DNA from: Halalkalibacter oceani
GTDB lineage: Bacteria > Bacillota > Bacilli > Bacillales > Bacillaceae_D
Direction of reading: 5' to 3'
NCBI RefSeq assembly: GCF_023715705.1
Contig: NZ_JAMBOS010000017.1
Span: forward strand, 1-64,000
DNA length: 64,000 bases
In this document: positions 47,246 to 58,625 of the stretch, one piece after another
How positions within the stretch are numbered: the first letter of the stretch is position 1
Layout: every line of letters starts with the position of its first letter
The notes under the pieces: model-generated
What the model saw: the letters and a program-made list of their open reading frames with translations, nothing else
Databases searched by the model: none
What the model was told of the DNA's origin: nothing
Translations under genes and position numbers: made by a program

Positions 47246-47379
47246 AGTCTGCCTCCTTCTGCCTGCTTGTTCATGAGTACAGTTTACCTTGCTTTGCGTG
47301 GAAATGCACGACGATCAAGAGATTATATCTGATACCTTTTTTTGCTCCCGCTGTGCTACTATCAAGATGAGGTGAGAAA

Positions 47380-48213
47380 ATGAAAAAACGAATAACGAAG
47401 CGCCTGCTTGTAATAGTTGCAATCCTTATATCCCTGTTTTGGTTCTCACATTGGCAAAATAATTCGCTCGTCACGACTGAAGTAGCGCTTCATTCCGAGC
47501 GTCTTCCGCTGAATTTTTCAGCGTACCGCATTGTGCAATTATCCGACTTACATAACAAACGGTTCGGCAGCGAGCAGCAGGCTCTTGTACAAAAAGTTGC
47601 CGACGCCCGGCCTGATCTCATCGTTTTTACCGGAGATCTTGTTGATTCCGCTAAAGGCGATGAAGAGGCAAGCTTACTCTTGATGGAAAAGCTGGTCGAG
47701 CTCGCTCCTGTTTACTACGTAACAGGCAATCACGAATGGTCATCCGGCCGCTTTTCATCGCTTGAACAGCAGTTAACGGCCGCAGATGTCCACATATTGC
47801 GAAATACAGCATCGGAGCTCGCGATCGGAGAGGATACGATCCAGCTTGTCGGCATCGATGACCCGGCGCAAGGTGAGCAAACGGAGAACATGCTTGAGCA
47901 GGCCTTTCTCACTATCGCCGACGAGCCATTCACGATTTTATTGGCTCATCGACCAGAGGAATTTGCTCGCTATGCCGATTATCCGGTTGACCTGATTTTC
48001 TCCGGTCACGCGCACGGCGGCCAATTTCGCCTGCCATTCGGCGGTGGGCTCGTCGCTCCAAATCAGGGCTGGTTCCCCGCCTATACAGCCGGCACCCATA
48101 CGATGGGGCGCGCAACGATGATTGTAAACCGCGGACTCGGCAACAGCATCATTCCACAACGAATCTTCAACCGCCCTGAAGTTGTCGTGGTGACATTAAG
48201 AAAAACCGCGTAG
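47380..48213 (+). CDS. Membrane-anchored metallophosphoesterase (YkuE/YaeI type)
   Basis: 277-aa calcineurin-like phosphoesterase with an N-terminal membrane anchor (LLVIVAILISLFWF). Metal-site motifs appear in order: QLSDLHNKRFG, FTGDLVDS, VTGNHEW, and GHAHGGQFRLP. Members hydrolyse lipid-linked phosphoesters such as UDP-diacylglucosamine-like substrates; the actual substrate here is unknown. It stands alone on the plus strand, starting with AGGTGAG before ATG 47380. Confidence 0.87.
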   Translation: MKKRITKRLLVIVAILISLFWFSHWQNNSLVTTEVALHSERLPLNFSAYRIVQLSDLHNKRFGSEQQALVQKVADARPDLIVFTGDLVDSAKGDEEASLLLMEKLVELAPVYYVTGNHEWSSGRFSSLEQQLTAADVHILRNTASELAIGEDTIQLVGIDDPAQGEQTENMLEQAFLTIADEPFTILLAHRPEEFARYADYPVDLIFSGHAHGGQFRLPFGGGLVAPNQGWFPAYTAGTHTMGRATMIVNRGLGNSIIPQRIFNRPEVVVVTLRKTA

Positions 48214-48322
48214 CGGCTTTTCTTAGAAGCGGCGTACATCTTTTAAGGAGTAACGTGCGAAGCCGCCGCCCTTCCTCGAAACAACCCGAAAATCTTATAC
48301 TTTCTTATCTTTTGAAAAAATA

Positions 48323-48353
48323 GAGCCACTCAAAAGGCTAACACCGGCCTTTT
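48323..48353. repeat. 31-bp duplicate of a terminator arm
   Basis: GAGCCACTCAAAAGGCTAACACCGGCCTTTT occurs here and again at 48435-48465. Only the second copy has its complete partner arm. The 80 bp between them contain further small inverted repeats (ATTCATGAG...CTCATGAAT). Confidence 0.7.
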
Positions 48354-48432
48354 CGCCTGGCTTCGCTCGCTGGAATTCATGAGGACTTCACTCATGAATT
48401 TGAAGATCTTCCTACGGCTCCGCTTTCAGGCT

Positions 48433-48480
48433 AAGAGCCACTCAAAAGGCTAACACCGGCCTTTTGAGTGGCTCTTTTAT
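48433..48480. terminator. Bidirectional terminator between phosphoesterase and yerC
   Basis: A 17-bp perfect stem (48433-48449 with 48460-48476) with T-tract on the plus strand and A-run on the other, located between two convergent genes. The 48214-48432 stretch holds repeats and no gene. Confidence 0.75.
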
Positions 48481-48794
48481 TCTTCGACTTTTAGTTCGTT
48501 TTCTTTGACGCGGTCAAGCGTCATTTTATAGCCGTCGTTTCCATAGTTCAGGCACCGTTTGACGCGGGAAATCGTCGCAGTGCTGGCGCCTGTTTCGGTT
48601 TCGATTTTATGATAGGTAAAGCCGTTTTGCAGCATTCTGGCTACCTCCAGACGTTGTGCAAGGGACTGGATTTCATTAATCGTACATAAATCATCGAAAA
48701 ATTGATAACATTCCTCAAGATCCTTTAATGACAAAATCGCTTTAAATAATTGATCTAGCTCCTTGCCACGCAGCTTATCTATTTGCAATGTCAT
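48477..48794 (-). CDS. yerC: YerC/YecD family TrpR-related DNA-binding protein
   Basis: 105-aa all-alpha protein of the Trp-repressor superfamily. HTH: LEVARMLQNGFTYHKIETETGASTATISRVKRCLNYGN (core GFTYHKIETETGASTATISR). The regulatory target is unknown in Bacillus, where yerC neighbours yerB as here. It lies 20 bp after the DUF3048 lipoprotein gene. Preceded by AAAGG before ATG 48794. Confidence 0.87.
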   Translation of the reverse strand: MTLQIDKLRGKELDQLFKAILSLKDLEECYQFFDDLCTINEIQSLAQRLEVARMLQNGFTYHKIETETGASTATISRVKRCLNYGNDGYKMTLDRVKENELKVEE

Positions 48795-48814
48795 TCACAC
48801 CTTTCCTTTTTCAT

Positions 48815-49837
48815 TTAGTAGGTGACACTTGTAAGAGTAGGAACAATATTAATCCATGTTTGTCCAGGGCTTAGCGGGACTTGGACCCCATCCCTGACAG
48901 GTATAATTTGACCATCGCGATTTTCCCAATCCACTTCATTGGCGATTCCGCTTTGAAAGAGGATTCCTTTTCCGCCTGAGGTTAGATTAATGGCACGACG
49001 TCCGACATCATCCAGCGTCCGGTGTTCAGCTTCGACAACGAACAAGTTCGCCAGACTGACCGGCTCGTCCGTTTCGTGGTCAACTGTCTGTGCCTCTCCA
49101 TTGAATCGATGGTAGACGCCCAGTTCCTCATCGAAGACATAGTTGACCATATTCCGGTCATAATAATTAATTTCAATCGCCTTTCCGTCCGCACCCGCTA
49201 GTTGAATTTCTTCATTTTCATAGAAATCCAAGCTTGGAACAGGCCCGTCCAGCTCATAGTTACGAGATTCAAAGCCTTCCAAAATATGCTCAAACGTAAT
49301 ATAGGAGTTATGAGGAGCCTGCCGTTCAGCAGAACGTTCAAAAAGCGTTCCGTCATAAGACAGCCCGTTTAGAAAATCCGCCGCCCCGCCATTCAATAAT
49401 TGCTCGGCTTCCGGACTCCAGCCATGAATGACGAGCATCCCGTTATAACCGTTCACCAGGTCAATAAAATAAGGCCGAGCGCTTCTCACAGGTCCGACAC
49501 GCTCCGGCAATTGACTGTGATACAAAGCGATAAAACGGGTAACCTCGCCTTCCGCCAGCACTTCATAGACCACATCCGCCGAAACCAAGCCTGATTGAGG
49601 CCTTGCCGCAGGATGATTATTAATCGTCACGCCGACAACGCGACGATCAAGCTGCTCCTCCGTTCCAACTCCTGTTAACGGATATGTATAAGGGAGAGAA
49701 GCCTCGGCTTCTCCCGCATCTTCAACCGGTTCAACCTGTTCCTCTTCTATGTCCACCGTCGGTTCATCGTTCTGACACGCGGCCAGCATCGTCAAAGCGG
49801 CAACTGCCGCGATCCATTTGCTACTGCTTTTTTTCAT
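48815..49837 (-). CDS. yerB: DUF3048 lipoprotein YerB-like
   Basis: Membrane-anchored lipoprotein of 340 aa. Signal MKKSSSKWIAAVAALTMLAACQND with lipobox LAAC, an acidic linker, then the DUF3048 domain (DRRVVGVTINNHPAARPQSGL and VYEVLAEGEVTRFIALYHSQLPERVGPVRSARPYFIDL; motif RVGPVRSARPYF). Role unknown. ATG 49837 is preferred over GTG 49846 because it starts a normal signal peptide. It lies between yerA and yerC in the conserved order. Confidence 0.85.
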   Translation of the reverse strand: MKKSSSKWIAAVAALTMLAACQNDEPTVDIEEEQVEPVEDAGEAEASLPYTYPLTGVGTEEQLDRRVVGVTINNHPAARPQSGLVSADVVYEVLAEGEVTRFIALYHSQLPERVGPVRSARPYFIDLVNGYNGMLVIHGWSPEAEQLLNGGAADFLNGLSYDGTLFERSAERQAPHNSYITFEHILEGFESRNYELDGPVPSLDFYENEEIQLAGADGKAIEINYYDRNMVNYVFDEELGVYHRFNGEAQTVDHETDEPVSLANLFVVEAEHRTLDDVGRRAINLTSGGKGILFQSGIANEVDWENRDGQIIPVRDGVQVPLSPGQTWINIVPTLTSVTY

Positions 49838-49891
49838 CTCTCGCACAACCTTTTCCTGAATTAACTCACTAAAGGATCTTTCTTTTTTAGT

Positions 49892-51646
49892 TTACCGCAT
49901 AATTGCAGGAAAGAGTACCGTTTTCTTTTTCACATCATAAATTCCACGCTGGGTGACACGGATATACGGCAAATGGGTTGATGAAAAGAAGAGTAGGCTG
50001 TAAATTGGGTCTTCATGCTTATAGCCTCGTTCCCGTAATAGTGTAACAAATTTTTTCTCTTCTTCCATAATCTCTTGCATCGGTTTCGCTGATAAAACAC
50101 CAAACAGTTCTAATGTCATACTGCCGATCACATTGCCATCCTCAACGAGCGTCATTCCGCCGCCCTGCTTTTTCAGGGCCCGGAAGGCAGCGATCATATC
50201 GGAGACATTTTTTCCTATTAAAATAATATCACCGGTGTTCGAAAACGAGCTGGCAAAGCCGAGCACATGGGTGGCGAAGCCTTTAATCATTGTCGCAATA
50301 AGCCACTTGCCGTTTTTATCGATCATGACAAAGAAGCTTTCATCGTGCGTCGTCGCCAATTCCTGATCGGTCGGCTCCACCGAGATTTGATATGGCTTCA
50401 AAATAACGGCATTGGCCATTTCAATTCCCATCGGCATCGAAAAAGATAAATCACTTTCTGACAAATCCCAATCAATTTCAAGCGGTCCGATCCCGAACTT
50501 TTCCCACGGAAACGCTTCAAAGCCTTCACATTGCCGGCCTTCACGCACCAGCCATTGTCCTTTTGCCAGCACCGCTTTCGGATTCGGCTGGTCAATCGCT
50601 TCAAGAATGTTCAGATGAGCGATCCGGCCAGGCGCGATCATGCCAAGCTTGTGGTCAAGCTGATAATACTTCGCGACGTTATAGCTTGCCATTGAATAAG
50701 CGTCAATCGGATCAAGCCCGCTATCTATCGCAATCTTAATCAGCTGATCCATCACACCGTTTTCGTAAAAAGAAGGTGGCGACCCATCGGTGGTCAGTAA
50801 GCATCTGTCGAAATAGTCAACACCAAGCTCTCTCATTTCCTTTAACAGCTTCGGTAAGTCCGGCCGGATTGACGAATGGCGTAAAGAGGTCATGTAGCCG
50901 AGGTTTAGACGCCGCACCACCTCTTCTCCTGTCATCGCCTCGTGGTCGCAGGTGACCCCTAACAGAGCCATCTTCGCCAAAGTCCGCTCAGAAGCGCCAG
51001 GCAAGTGGCCTTCAATCCGTTTGCGGAGACGAGTCGTTTCCTGCATCCAGTGTAGAATCGAATCATCGCCGTTCAACACCTTCGGCCATGAGGTCAGCTC
51101 GCCACCCTGGATGACAAGCGGATGCTCCAGCCATTCCTTCATTTTCGAATGCGAAAAGAAGGCATCGTCCAGCACTTCCGTCTGGGCATCATAGCGGCAC
51201 CACCAGAACATCGTCGCCGGAAGCTCATTCAAGGCTTCAATAATGGAAAGCGCTTTCTTTTTTTCAAGATACAAAAAGAACATCATGTTGTCATTGATCA
51301 GCGTTGTCGTTCCCCTAGAGGACGCATATTTCGCAAAGCTGTGGGGATTATATAGTTGAAACGGGTGGGCGTGGTGCTCAATATAGCCAGGTACCACAAA
51401 GGATTTTTTACAATCCACAATTTCTGTCCCCGTTGTTTTCGTAGGCATTTCATCGCCAACATAAACGATCCGGTCCTCGGTCACCCAAATGTTGGCGGTC
51501 AACCATTTGCGGCGGGCATGGTTTAGATACGTTGCCTCCTTAAGGACCACTGAAGGAGCGCGATCTCCTTGCACAACAGCAAGCTGTTGCCTCAGTCGTT
51601 GTTTTGTCCAGCGATAAAGTCGCTCTGGCATTTCATCATCACTCAT
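49892..51646 (-). CDS. yerA: YerA-like adenine deaminase paralogue
   Basis: 584-aa amidohydrolase related to adenine deaminase. Metal-site motifs differ somewhat from the ade gene: EHHAHPFQLYNP in place of GHVHIESA, GVTCDHEAMTGEEVVRRL, LLTTDGSPPSF, and a C-terminal deaminase-like domain. Whether it deaminates adenine is unknown; B. subtilis has the same gene in the same position between pur and yerB. Complete, start ATG 51646. Confidence 0.85.
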   Translation of the reverse strand: MSDDEMPERLYRWTKQRLRQQLAVVQGDRAPSVVLKEATYLNHARRKWLTANIWVTEDRIVYVGDEMPTKTTGTEIVDCKKSFVVPGYIEHHAHPFQLYNPHSFAKYASSRGTTTLINDNMMFFLYLEKKKALSIIEALNELPATMFWWCRYDAQTEVLDDAFFSHSKMKEWLEHPLVIQGGELTSWPKVLNGDDSILHWMQETTRLRKRIEGHLPGASERTLAKMALLGVTCDHEAMTGEEVVRRLNLGYMTSLRHSSIRPDLPKLLKEMRELGVDYFDRCLLTTDGSPPSFYENGVMDQLIKIAIDSGLDPIDAYSMASYNVAKYYQLDHKLGMIAPGRIAHLNILEAIDQPNPKAVLAKGQWLVREGRQCEGFEAFPWEKFGIGPLEIDWDLSESDLSFSMPMGIEMANAVILKPYQISVEPTDQELATTHDESFFVMIDKNGKWLIATMIKGFATHVLGFASSFSNTGDIILIGKNVSDMIAAFRALKKQGGGMTLVEDGNVIGSMTLELFGVLSAKPMQEIMEEEKKFVTLLRERGYKHEDPIYSLLFFSSTHLPYIRVTQRGIYDVKKKTVLFPAIMR

Positions 51647-51762
51647 TTCAATTCCTATTTTTTCAATCGTAACATATTTCTATGGGTGAACTCACGAAAG
51701 ATGTGATATCTTTTAACGAATTTTTTGTGAAACATCAATTTTGACAGAAAGGTAGGTTGTAC

Positions 51763-52020
51763 ATGAAACCAAATATCGGAAGAGTTGACGCCCTTTGTCG
51801 AATAACTGCCGGATTCACTTTGTTGGCCTGGTCGACAGCAAAACTTGGCCGAAATCCATCCCATGCACTCCCGTTGCTTGGCGCCGTAATGGGCGGCATG
51901 AAGGTTGCAGAAGGCATTACCCGTTTTTGTCCACTTGTTTACCTGGCTGAACAAAGAAGCTCATCTTTTCCCCATGAGCAAAGCTCTGCTCAGCAACAGC
52001 AGGCGAACCCTTATTCATGA
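51763..52020 (+). CDS. DUF2892 small membrane protein
   Basis: 85 aa with the YgaP-like DUF2892 pattern (NIGRVDALCRITAGFTLLAWSTAKL and PLLGAVMGGMKVAEGITRFCPLVYL; core ITRFCPLVYL). Two membrane segments. Conserved Cys in RFCPL. The ATG at 51763 has AGGTAGG upstream; a TTG two codons earlier is unlikely. In other bacteria this domain occurs with rhodaneses; here it is far from the sulfur island and only a hint. Confidence 0.75.
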   Translation: MKPNIGRVDALCRITAGFTLLAWSTAKLGRNPSHALPLLGAVMGGMKVAEGITRFCPLVYLAEQRSSSFPHEQSSAQQQQANPYS

Positions 52021-52025
52021 ATCAT

Positions 52026-52073
52026 AAAAAGGATAACCTAAAAAGGTTTATTTTAACCTTCAGGTTATCCTTT
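52026..52073 (+). terminator. Hairpin after the DUF2892 gene
   Basis: Stem AAAAAGGATAACCT (52026-52039) / AGGTTATCCTTT (52062-52073) with an inner AAAGGTT...AACCTT pair. No long T-run follows, so termination is likely but not certain. Confidence 0.45.
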
Positions 52074-52100
52074 CACATCCATTTATCAGGAGGATGAAGA

Positions 52101-53487
<1,387 letters not shown>

Positions 53488-53514
53488 CTATGCTATACGT
53501 TAACTTCGCTGATT

Positions 53515-53990
53515 CGCTTTTAAGCAAAAGGGAAAAGCGCCTTTTGCTTATATGGCGATGAATAGCAGCGGCTCCGTTCGACGCGCCGACTCCTCTCTTT
53601 TTCAAGCTGTATCATCAGCTTGCAATGGCTCCGTTCGCTACTCGCCTTGAGAGAAGAAACCCGCTTCTCTCAAGGCTTTTAAAACATGTAGCGACTCCGC
53701 TCATTGTTTCGCTTTTAAGCAAAAGGAAAAAGCGCCTTTGCCTATATGGCGATGAATAGCAGCGGCTCCGTTCGGCGCGCAGTCAGAAGGAAAGAAACCC
53801 GCTTTCCTTCTGACTTTTGAAACCCTTGCGCCGACTCCTCTCTTTTTCAAGCTGTATCATCAGCTTGCAATGGCTCCGTTCGCTACTCGCCTTGAGAGAA
53901 GAAACCCGCTTCTCTCAAGGCTTTTAAAACATGTAGCGACTCCGCTCATTGTTTCGCTTTTAAGCAAAAGGAAAAAGCGCCTTTTGCTTA
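53515..53990. repeat. Tandem hairpin-rich repeat inside the pur operon
   Basis: Units start at CGCTTTTAAGCAAAAG (53515, 53710, 53955). The first two copies are spaced 195 bp and the second contains a 50-bp extra hairpin. A 157-bp segment is repeated almost exactly (53583-53739 and 53828-53984). Each unit has several perfect stems: CAAGCTG/CAGCTTG, CCTTGAGAGAAG/CTTCTCTCAAGG, and AAGCAAAAG/CTTTTGCTT. It lies in the transcribed space between purH and purD. Confidence 0.9.
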
Positions 53991-53996
53991 AAAGCT

Positions 53997-55535
53997 TCAG
54001 TGTTTAAAGTGGCGGATGCCGGTCATGACCATGGCGATGTTGTATTTGTCGGCCATTTCGATTGATTCTTCGTCACGGATTGAGCCGCCTGGCTGAATGA
54101 TGGCCGTGATACCGGCTTTTCCGGCTAATTCAACTGTATCTCCCATCGGGAAGAAGGCATCGGAGCCCAGGACGGCTCCTTCGATTCGTTCGCCTGCCTG
54201 CTTGATTGCGATATCAGCCGAGCCGACGCGGTTCATTTGTCCAGCTCCGACGCCGACTGTCATTAAGCCGTTCGTGACCACAATTGCATTCGATTTCACA
54301 TGCTTGACGACTTTCCAGGCAAGCTTTAATGCTTCCCATTCCTCTTCTGTCGGTTCACGCTTTGTCGGAATTGAAATCTCAGCATCCTCCAGTCCGAGCA
54401 AATCTTCATCCTGCAAAAGAAGACCACCGTGAACAGAAGTGAGCATCGCTTCCGGCTCGGTTTGCTTTTGAACAGGGACAGTTAATAAGCGCAAGTTCTT
54501 CTTCGCTGTTAGAATTTGTACAGCCTTCTCCGAGAACGATGGCGCGATGATAATTTCAAGGAAAATCTCCTTCATTTTCAAAGCGGTTGCTTCATCAATT
54601 TCACGGTTTGCGGCAATGATTCCGCCAAATATCGACACAGAATCCGCTTCATAGGCACGATTGTAAGCTTCCTCGATCGTCGCTCCTGTTCCGACACCGC
54701 ATGGGTTCATATGTTTGACAGCGACAACTGCTGGCTCTGTAAACTCCTTCACAATCGCTAATGCGGCATCAGCGTCATGAATATTGTTATAAGAAAGCTC
54801 CTTGCCGTGCAGCTGCTTTGCTTCAGCAATTGAGCTTGGGTCAGCAAGCGGCTTTTGGTAGAACGTCGCCCGCTGATGTGGATTTTCGCCGTAGCGCAAG
54901 CCCTGCTTCCGCTCGAACGTCACGGTTAGGCTTTCCGGCTCTTCTTCTCCAACTGCCTTCGTCAAATATTCAGCAATCAACGCATCATAAGAAGCGGTAT
55001 GGCGGAATACTTTCGCCGCTAAGCGGCGTTTCGTTTCTACGGAGACCGCCTGCTCCTGCTTTAGCTCGTCAAGCACAACCGCGTAATCAGCCGGGTCGAC
55101 GACAACGGCCACATGCTGGTGGTTTTTCGCCGCCGCCCGCAGCATACTCGGACCACCAATATCAATGTTCTCAATCGCATCGACAAACGTACAGTCCGGC
55201 TTGGCAATCGTTTCTTTAAACGGGTACAGGTTGACGACGACTACGTCAATCGGTGTAATCTGATGCTCGGCAAGCTGCTGCTGATGCTCCTCGCGCTCGC
55301 GCATCGCCAGCAAGCCGCTATGTATATTCGGATGCAGCGTCTTTACCCGCCCATCTAAAATTTCCGGAAAGCCCGTCACTTCGGAAATCCCAATGACAGG
55401 AACTTTAGCTGCTTCAAGAGCTTTCTTTGTTCCGCCTGTCGAAACAACTTCAAATCCCAGTCCAACCAAAGCCTGGACAAATTCAACGATTCCTTCCTTA
55501 TTTGAGACACTGACTAACGCTCGCTTCTTACTCAT
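53997..55535 (-). CDS. purH: Bifunctional AICAR formyltransferase/IMP cyclohydrolase PurH
   Basis: Last two steps to IMP. 512 aa: N-terminal cyclohydrolase domain ([40 protein letters not shown]) and C-terminal formyltransferase domain ([48 protein letters not shown]). ATG 55535 is used since the longer frame to 55565 has no ribosome site and adds residues absent from the family. It follows purN by about 50 bp. Confidence 0.97.
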   Translation of the reverse strand: MSKKRALVSVSNKEGIVEFVQALVGLGFEVVSTGGTKKALEAAKVPVIGISEVTGFPEILDGRVKTLHPNIHSGLLAMREREEHQQQLAEHQITPIDVVVVNLYPFKETIAKPDCTFVDAIENIDIGGPSMLRAAAKNHQHVAVVVDPADYAVVLDELKQEQAVSVETKRRLAAKVFRHTASYDALIAEYLTKAVGEEEPESLTVTFERKQGLRYGENPHQRATFYQKPLADPSSIAEAKQLHGKELSYNNIHDADAALAIVKEFTEPAVVAVKHMNPCGVGTGATIEEAYNRAYEADSVSIFGGIIAANREIDEATALKMKEIFLEIIIAPSFSEKAVQILTAKKNLRLLTVPVQKQTEPEAMLTSVHGGLLLQDEDLLGLEDAEISIPTKREPTEEEWEALKLAWKVVKHVKSNAIVVTNGLMTVGVGAGQMNRVGSADIAIKQAGERIEGAVLGSDAFFPMGDTVELAGKAGITAIIQPGGSIRDEESIEMADKYNIAMVMTGIRHFKH

Positions 55536-55588
55536 TCTGCTCCAATCCCTTCTTCTGTTCTCCAATCAATGGTCGCTGCAACACCCGT

Positions 55589-56158
55589 TTACCTGCGTTC
55601 TTTCACGATACGCTGCAACGTGCGCGGATACAAAGAATGCTCGACCTTCTGCACCTTTTGCCGCAATGTCTCGATCGTATCGTCCTCTTCAATCGTCACC
55701 GCTTCCTGCGCGATAATCGGTCCTGTATCCATTCCCGCATCGACATAATGAATCGTCACCCCGGTAACCTTGACCTTCGCCGCAAAAGCCTGACCAATTG
55801 CGTCAAGCCCGGGAAAGGATGGTAGGAGAGACGGATGAATATTGACAATCCGTCCTTCATAGGCCTCAAGTAAGGTCGTTCCGATTAGCCGCATATAGCC
55901 GGCAAGCGCGACAAATTCAATTCGCCGCTTCGTAAGTTCCTCGACGATTTCCCGTTCAAAAGCCGCCTTGTCCGGATAGGCTTTCGGATCAAAGTCCATA
56001 ACCGCGATGCCGTGATTTTTCGCCCGTTCAATTACTTTTGCCTGCGGATTATCGCTGACGACTAGAACAACCTCTGCGGCAACCCGGCCCTCTTTCGTCG
56101 CGGCAATAATCGCTTCTGCGTTCGTTCCGCTTCCTGAGGCAAAAACAGCCATCCTCAT
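55589..56158 (-). CDS. purN: Phosphoribosylglycinamide formyltransferase PurN
   Basis: Transfers the formyl group of 10-formyl-THF to GAR. 189 aa with [18 protein letters not shown], catalytic Asn/His/Asp set in [20 protein letters not shown] and [15 protein letters not shown]. The start overlaps the end of purM by 4 bp (ATGA), so translation is coupled. Confidence 0.96.
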   Translation of the reverse strand: MRMAVFASGSGTNAEAIIAATKEGRVAAEVVLVVSDNPQAKVIERAKNHGIAVMDFDPKAYPDKAAFEREIVEELTKRRIEFVALAGYMRLIGTTLLEAYEGRIVNIHPSLLPSFPGLDAIGQAFAAKVKVTGVTIHYVDAGMDTGPIIAQEAVTIEEDDTIETLRQKVQKVEHSLYPRTLQRIVKERR

Positions 56159-57192
56159 TCGTCAATGCCTCCGATCACAACACCATTGCCAGCCTCCACG
56201 CGCCCGATAACAAAAGCAGACTCCCCTTGTGCTTTAAGCTCGGCAAGGACAGCATCCTGCTCCTTTTTTGGCACGACCATCACCATGCCAATGCCCATAT
56301 TAAAGGTGGAAAACAGCTCTTTTTCGCTCAGCTTGCCATATTTCTGCAGCAAAGGAAAAACAGGCGGGATCGGCCATGAACCGTGCTCAATCGCGACAGC
56401 TGTTCCCTCTGGAAGCATGCGCGGAATATTTTCGTAAAAGCCGCCGCCGGTAATATGAGCCAGTCCGTGGACCGAATATTTAGTCAGGCAGGCTAAAACC
56501 GGCTTGACGTAAATCTTCGTCGGTGTTAACAGCTCATCACCAAGCGACTTTCCTAATTCCTCGATCTGATCGGTTAAGGAAAAACCATGATCATTGAGAA
56601 AAATTTTCCGGACGAGTGAGAAGCCGTTGCTGTGAAGACCACTGGAAGCTAGGCCAATCACGACATCCCCAGCCTGAATCTTTTCCCCTGTGATTAGCTG
56701 CTGCTTCTCGACCGCACCGACTGCAAAGCCGGCAAGATCATATTCATCCTCGGCATACATGCCCGGCATCTCAGCCGTTTCTCCGCCGACAAGGGCGCAG
56801 CCGGCCTGTTCACAGCCATCGGCAACCCCTTTTACAATGGCTTCCAGTCGCTCTGGCACAGCCTTTCCACAAGCGATATAATCAAGGAAATAGAGAGGCT
56901 CCGCCCCCTGGACGACAATATCGTTGACGCACATCGCCACTGCATCGACGCCAATCGTGTCATGGCGGTCAAGCATAAAGGCAAGCATCAGCTTTGTTCC
57001 AACGCCATCCGTTCCGGAGACAAGCACAGGCTCCTTCAGGCCGAGCGTCGAAAGGTCGAACATGCCGCCAAAACCTCCAAGTCCGCCCATCACACCGGCG
57101 CGCTTTGTCCGATTGACGTGCTGCTTCATCCGTTCCACTGCCTCATACCCTGCTTCAAGACTTACCCCTGCTTGTTTATATGCTTCTGACAT
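56155..57192 (-). CDS. purM: Phosphoribosylformylglycinamidine cyclo-ligase PurM
   Basis: Closes the imidazole ring: FGAM + ATP to AIR. 345 aa; motifs [57 protein letters not shown] and [18 protein letters not shown] 57192 ([10 protein letters not shown]) is chosen; the frame to 57297 overlaps the end of purF without a ribosome site. Confidence 0.97.
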   Translation of the reverse strand: MSEAYKQAGVSLEAGYEAVERMKQHVNRTKRAGVMGGLGGFGGMFDLSTLGLKEPVLVSGTDGVGTKLMLAFMLDRHDTIGVDAVAMCVNDIVVQGAEPLYFLDYIACGKAVPERLEAIVKGVADGCEQAGCALVGGETAEMPGMYAEDEYDLAGFAVGAVEKQQLITGEKIQAGDVVIGLASSGLHSNGFSLVRKIFLNDHGFSLTDQIEELGKSLGDELLTPTKIYVKPVLACLTKYSVHGLAHITGGGFYENIPRMLPEGTAVAIEHGSWPIPPVFPLLQKYGKLSEKELFSTFNMGIGMVMVVPKKEQDAVLAELKAQGESAFVIGRVEAGNGVVIGGIDE

Positions 57193-57212
57193 TGTTCCTG
57201 CTCCCTTCTCCT

Positions 57213-58625
57213 TTATACCTTCGCATAAGGATGTAACGTATCCGGATAAATTTCCGTTGGGTACTTTCCTGTAAAGCACGCCAGACATTGGCCGCAATTC
57301 GGATCAGCGTCAGAGCGGCCAATCCCCTTCATCAGCCCGTCCGTACTAAGAAAGGCCAGTGTGTCCGCCCCCATCATTTCACGCATTTCTTCAATTGAAT
57401 GATTAGAGGCAATCAGCTCGCCCGTGGTCGACGTGTCAATTCCATAAAAGCACGGATGGGTGATCGGCGGTGAACTAATCCGCACATGGACTTCCACGGC
57501 TCCGGCTTCACGCAGCATTTTGACGATCCGGCGGCTAGTCGTTCCACGCACGATCGAATCATCGATCATCACAACGCGCTTCCCTTCGACGACTCCACGT
57601 ACAGCGGAAAGCTTCATTTTCACTCCCTGCTCGCGAAGCTCCTGGGACGGCTGGATAAACGTCCGGCCGACATAGCGGTTTTTGATCATTCCGAGTTCAT
57701 AAGGAATTCCGGTTTGTTCAGCATAACCGATCGCCGCGGAGATGCTTGAATCCGGCACACCTGTGACAACATCAGCTTCAACCGGCGATTCAAGCGCCAG
57801 CTGCTTGCCTAAGTTTTTACGGGAGGTATGAACATTCAGCTCATCGACATTGCTGTCAGGACGGGCAAAATAAATGTATTCCATACTGCAAATCGCTCGT
57901 GAGGATTGACCGGTAAACCGTTGCGAGCGGAGCCCCTGCTCATCAATCGTAATCAGTTCGCCAGGCTGTACTTCACGCTCATAAGTAGCGCCAATTAAAT
58001 CAAACGCACACGTCTCGGAAGCGACGACATAGGCGTCACCAAGACGGCCAATCGAAAGCGGACGCAATCCATTTGGATCAAGCGCGACAAACAGCTGCTT
58101 TTCGTTCATGACCGCGAAGGCATACGCCCCTTTAAGCATCGTCAAGGAAGAGTACAATTGCTGTTCAAGCGTATGGTAGCCGCTGCGCTTAATCAGGTGG
58201 GCAAGCACCTCCGTATCGGAGGTTGATTGAAAAATGCTACCCTGACTCTCAAGCTGATGCTTCATATTATTCGCATTGACGAGGTTGCCGTTGTGCGCGA
58301 TTGCCAGACTTCCAAGCTGTGAACGGAACAGCAGTGGCTGCACATTCGCCAGCCCGCCGCCTCCTGCTGTGGCATAGCGGACATGACCAATCGCCGCATG
58401 ACCGCTTAAATCGTTAAAATCCTCTTCCCTGAACACATCATTCACAAGCCCCAGACCTTTATGAATCTTTAACCGCTCTCCGTCCGTCGCCACAATACCG
58501 GCGCCCTCTTGCCCGCGATGCTGAAGACTGTGCAGGCCGTAATATGTTAAGTGAGCGGCATCCTTATGACCCCAGATTGCGAATACACCACATTCTTCAT
58601 TTAAGCCTTTGATTTCAGCAAACAT
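57213..58625 (-). CDS. purF: Amidophosphoribosyltransferase PurF
   Basis: Committing step of purine synthesis: PRPP + glutamine to phosphoribosylamine. 470 aa. ATG 58625 follows AAAGGAG and gives an 11-residue propeptide before the N-terminal nucleophile Cys12 ([15 protein letters not shown]), as in B. subtilis. PRPP motif [16 protein letters not shown]. Cysteines at [13 protein letters not shown], and GQCLACF near the end are the usual 4Fe-4S ligands. The start overlaps the end of purL by 25 bp. Confidence 0.97.
   Translation of the reverse strand: MFAEIKGLNEECGVFAIWGHKDAAHLTYYGLHSLQHRGQEGAGIVATDGERLKIHKGLGLVNDVFREEDFNDLSGHAAIGHVRYATAGGGGLANVQPLLFRSQLGSLAIAHNGNLVNANNMKHQLESQGSIFQSTSDTEVLAHLIKRSGYHTLEQQLYSSLTMLKGAYAFAVMNEKQLFVALDPNGLRPLSIGRLGDAYVVASETCAFDLIGATYEREVQPGELITIDEQGLRSQRFTGQSSRAICSMEYIYFARPDSNVDELNVHTSRKNLGKQLALESPVEADVVTGVPDSSISAAIGYAEQTGIPYELGMIKNRYVGRTFIQPSQELREQGVKMKLSAVRGVVEGKRVVMIDDSIVRGTTSRRIVKMLREAGAVEVHVRISSPPITHPCFYGIDTSTTGELIASNHSIEEMREMMGADTLAFLSTDGLMKGIGRSDADPNCGQCLACFTGKYPTEIYPDTLHPYAKV

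Noticed and set aside
47246-47379. Purine riboswitch before adenine deaminase
   Set aside because: The gap does not contain the conserved core and loop sequences of a purine riboswitch.
51655-51954. Minus-strand frame opposite the DUF2892 gene
   Set aside because: It is a shadow of the plus-strand gene, which has a ribosome site and a recognisable domain.
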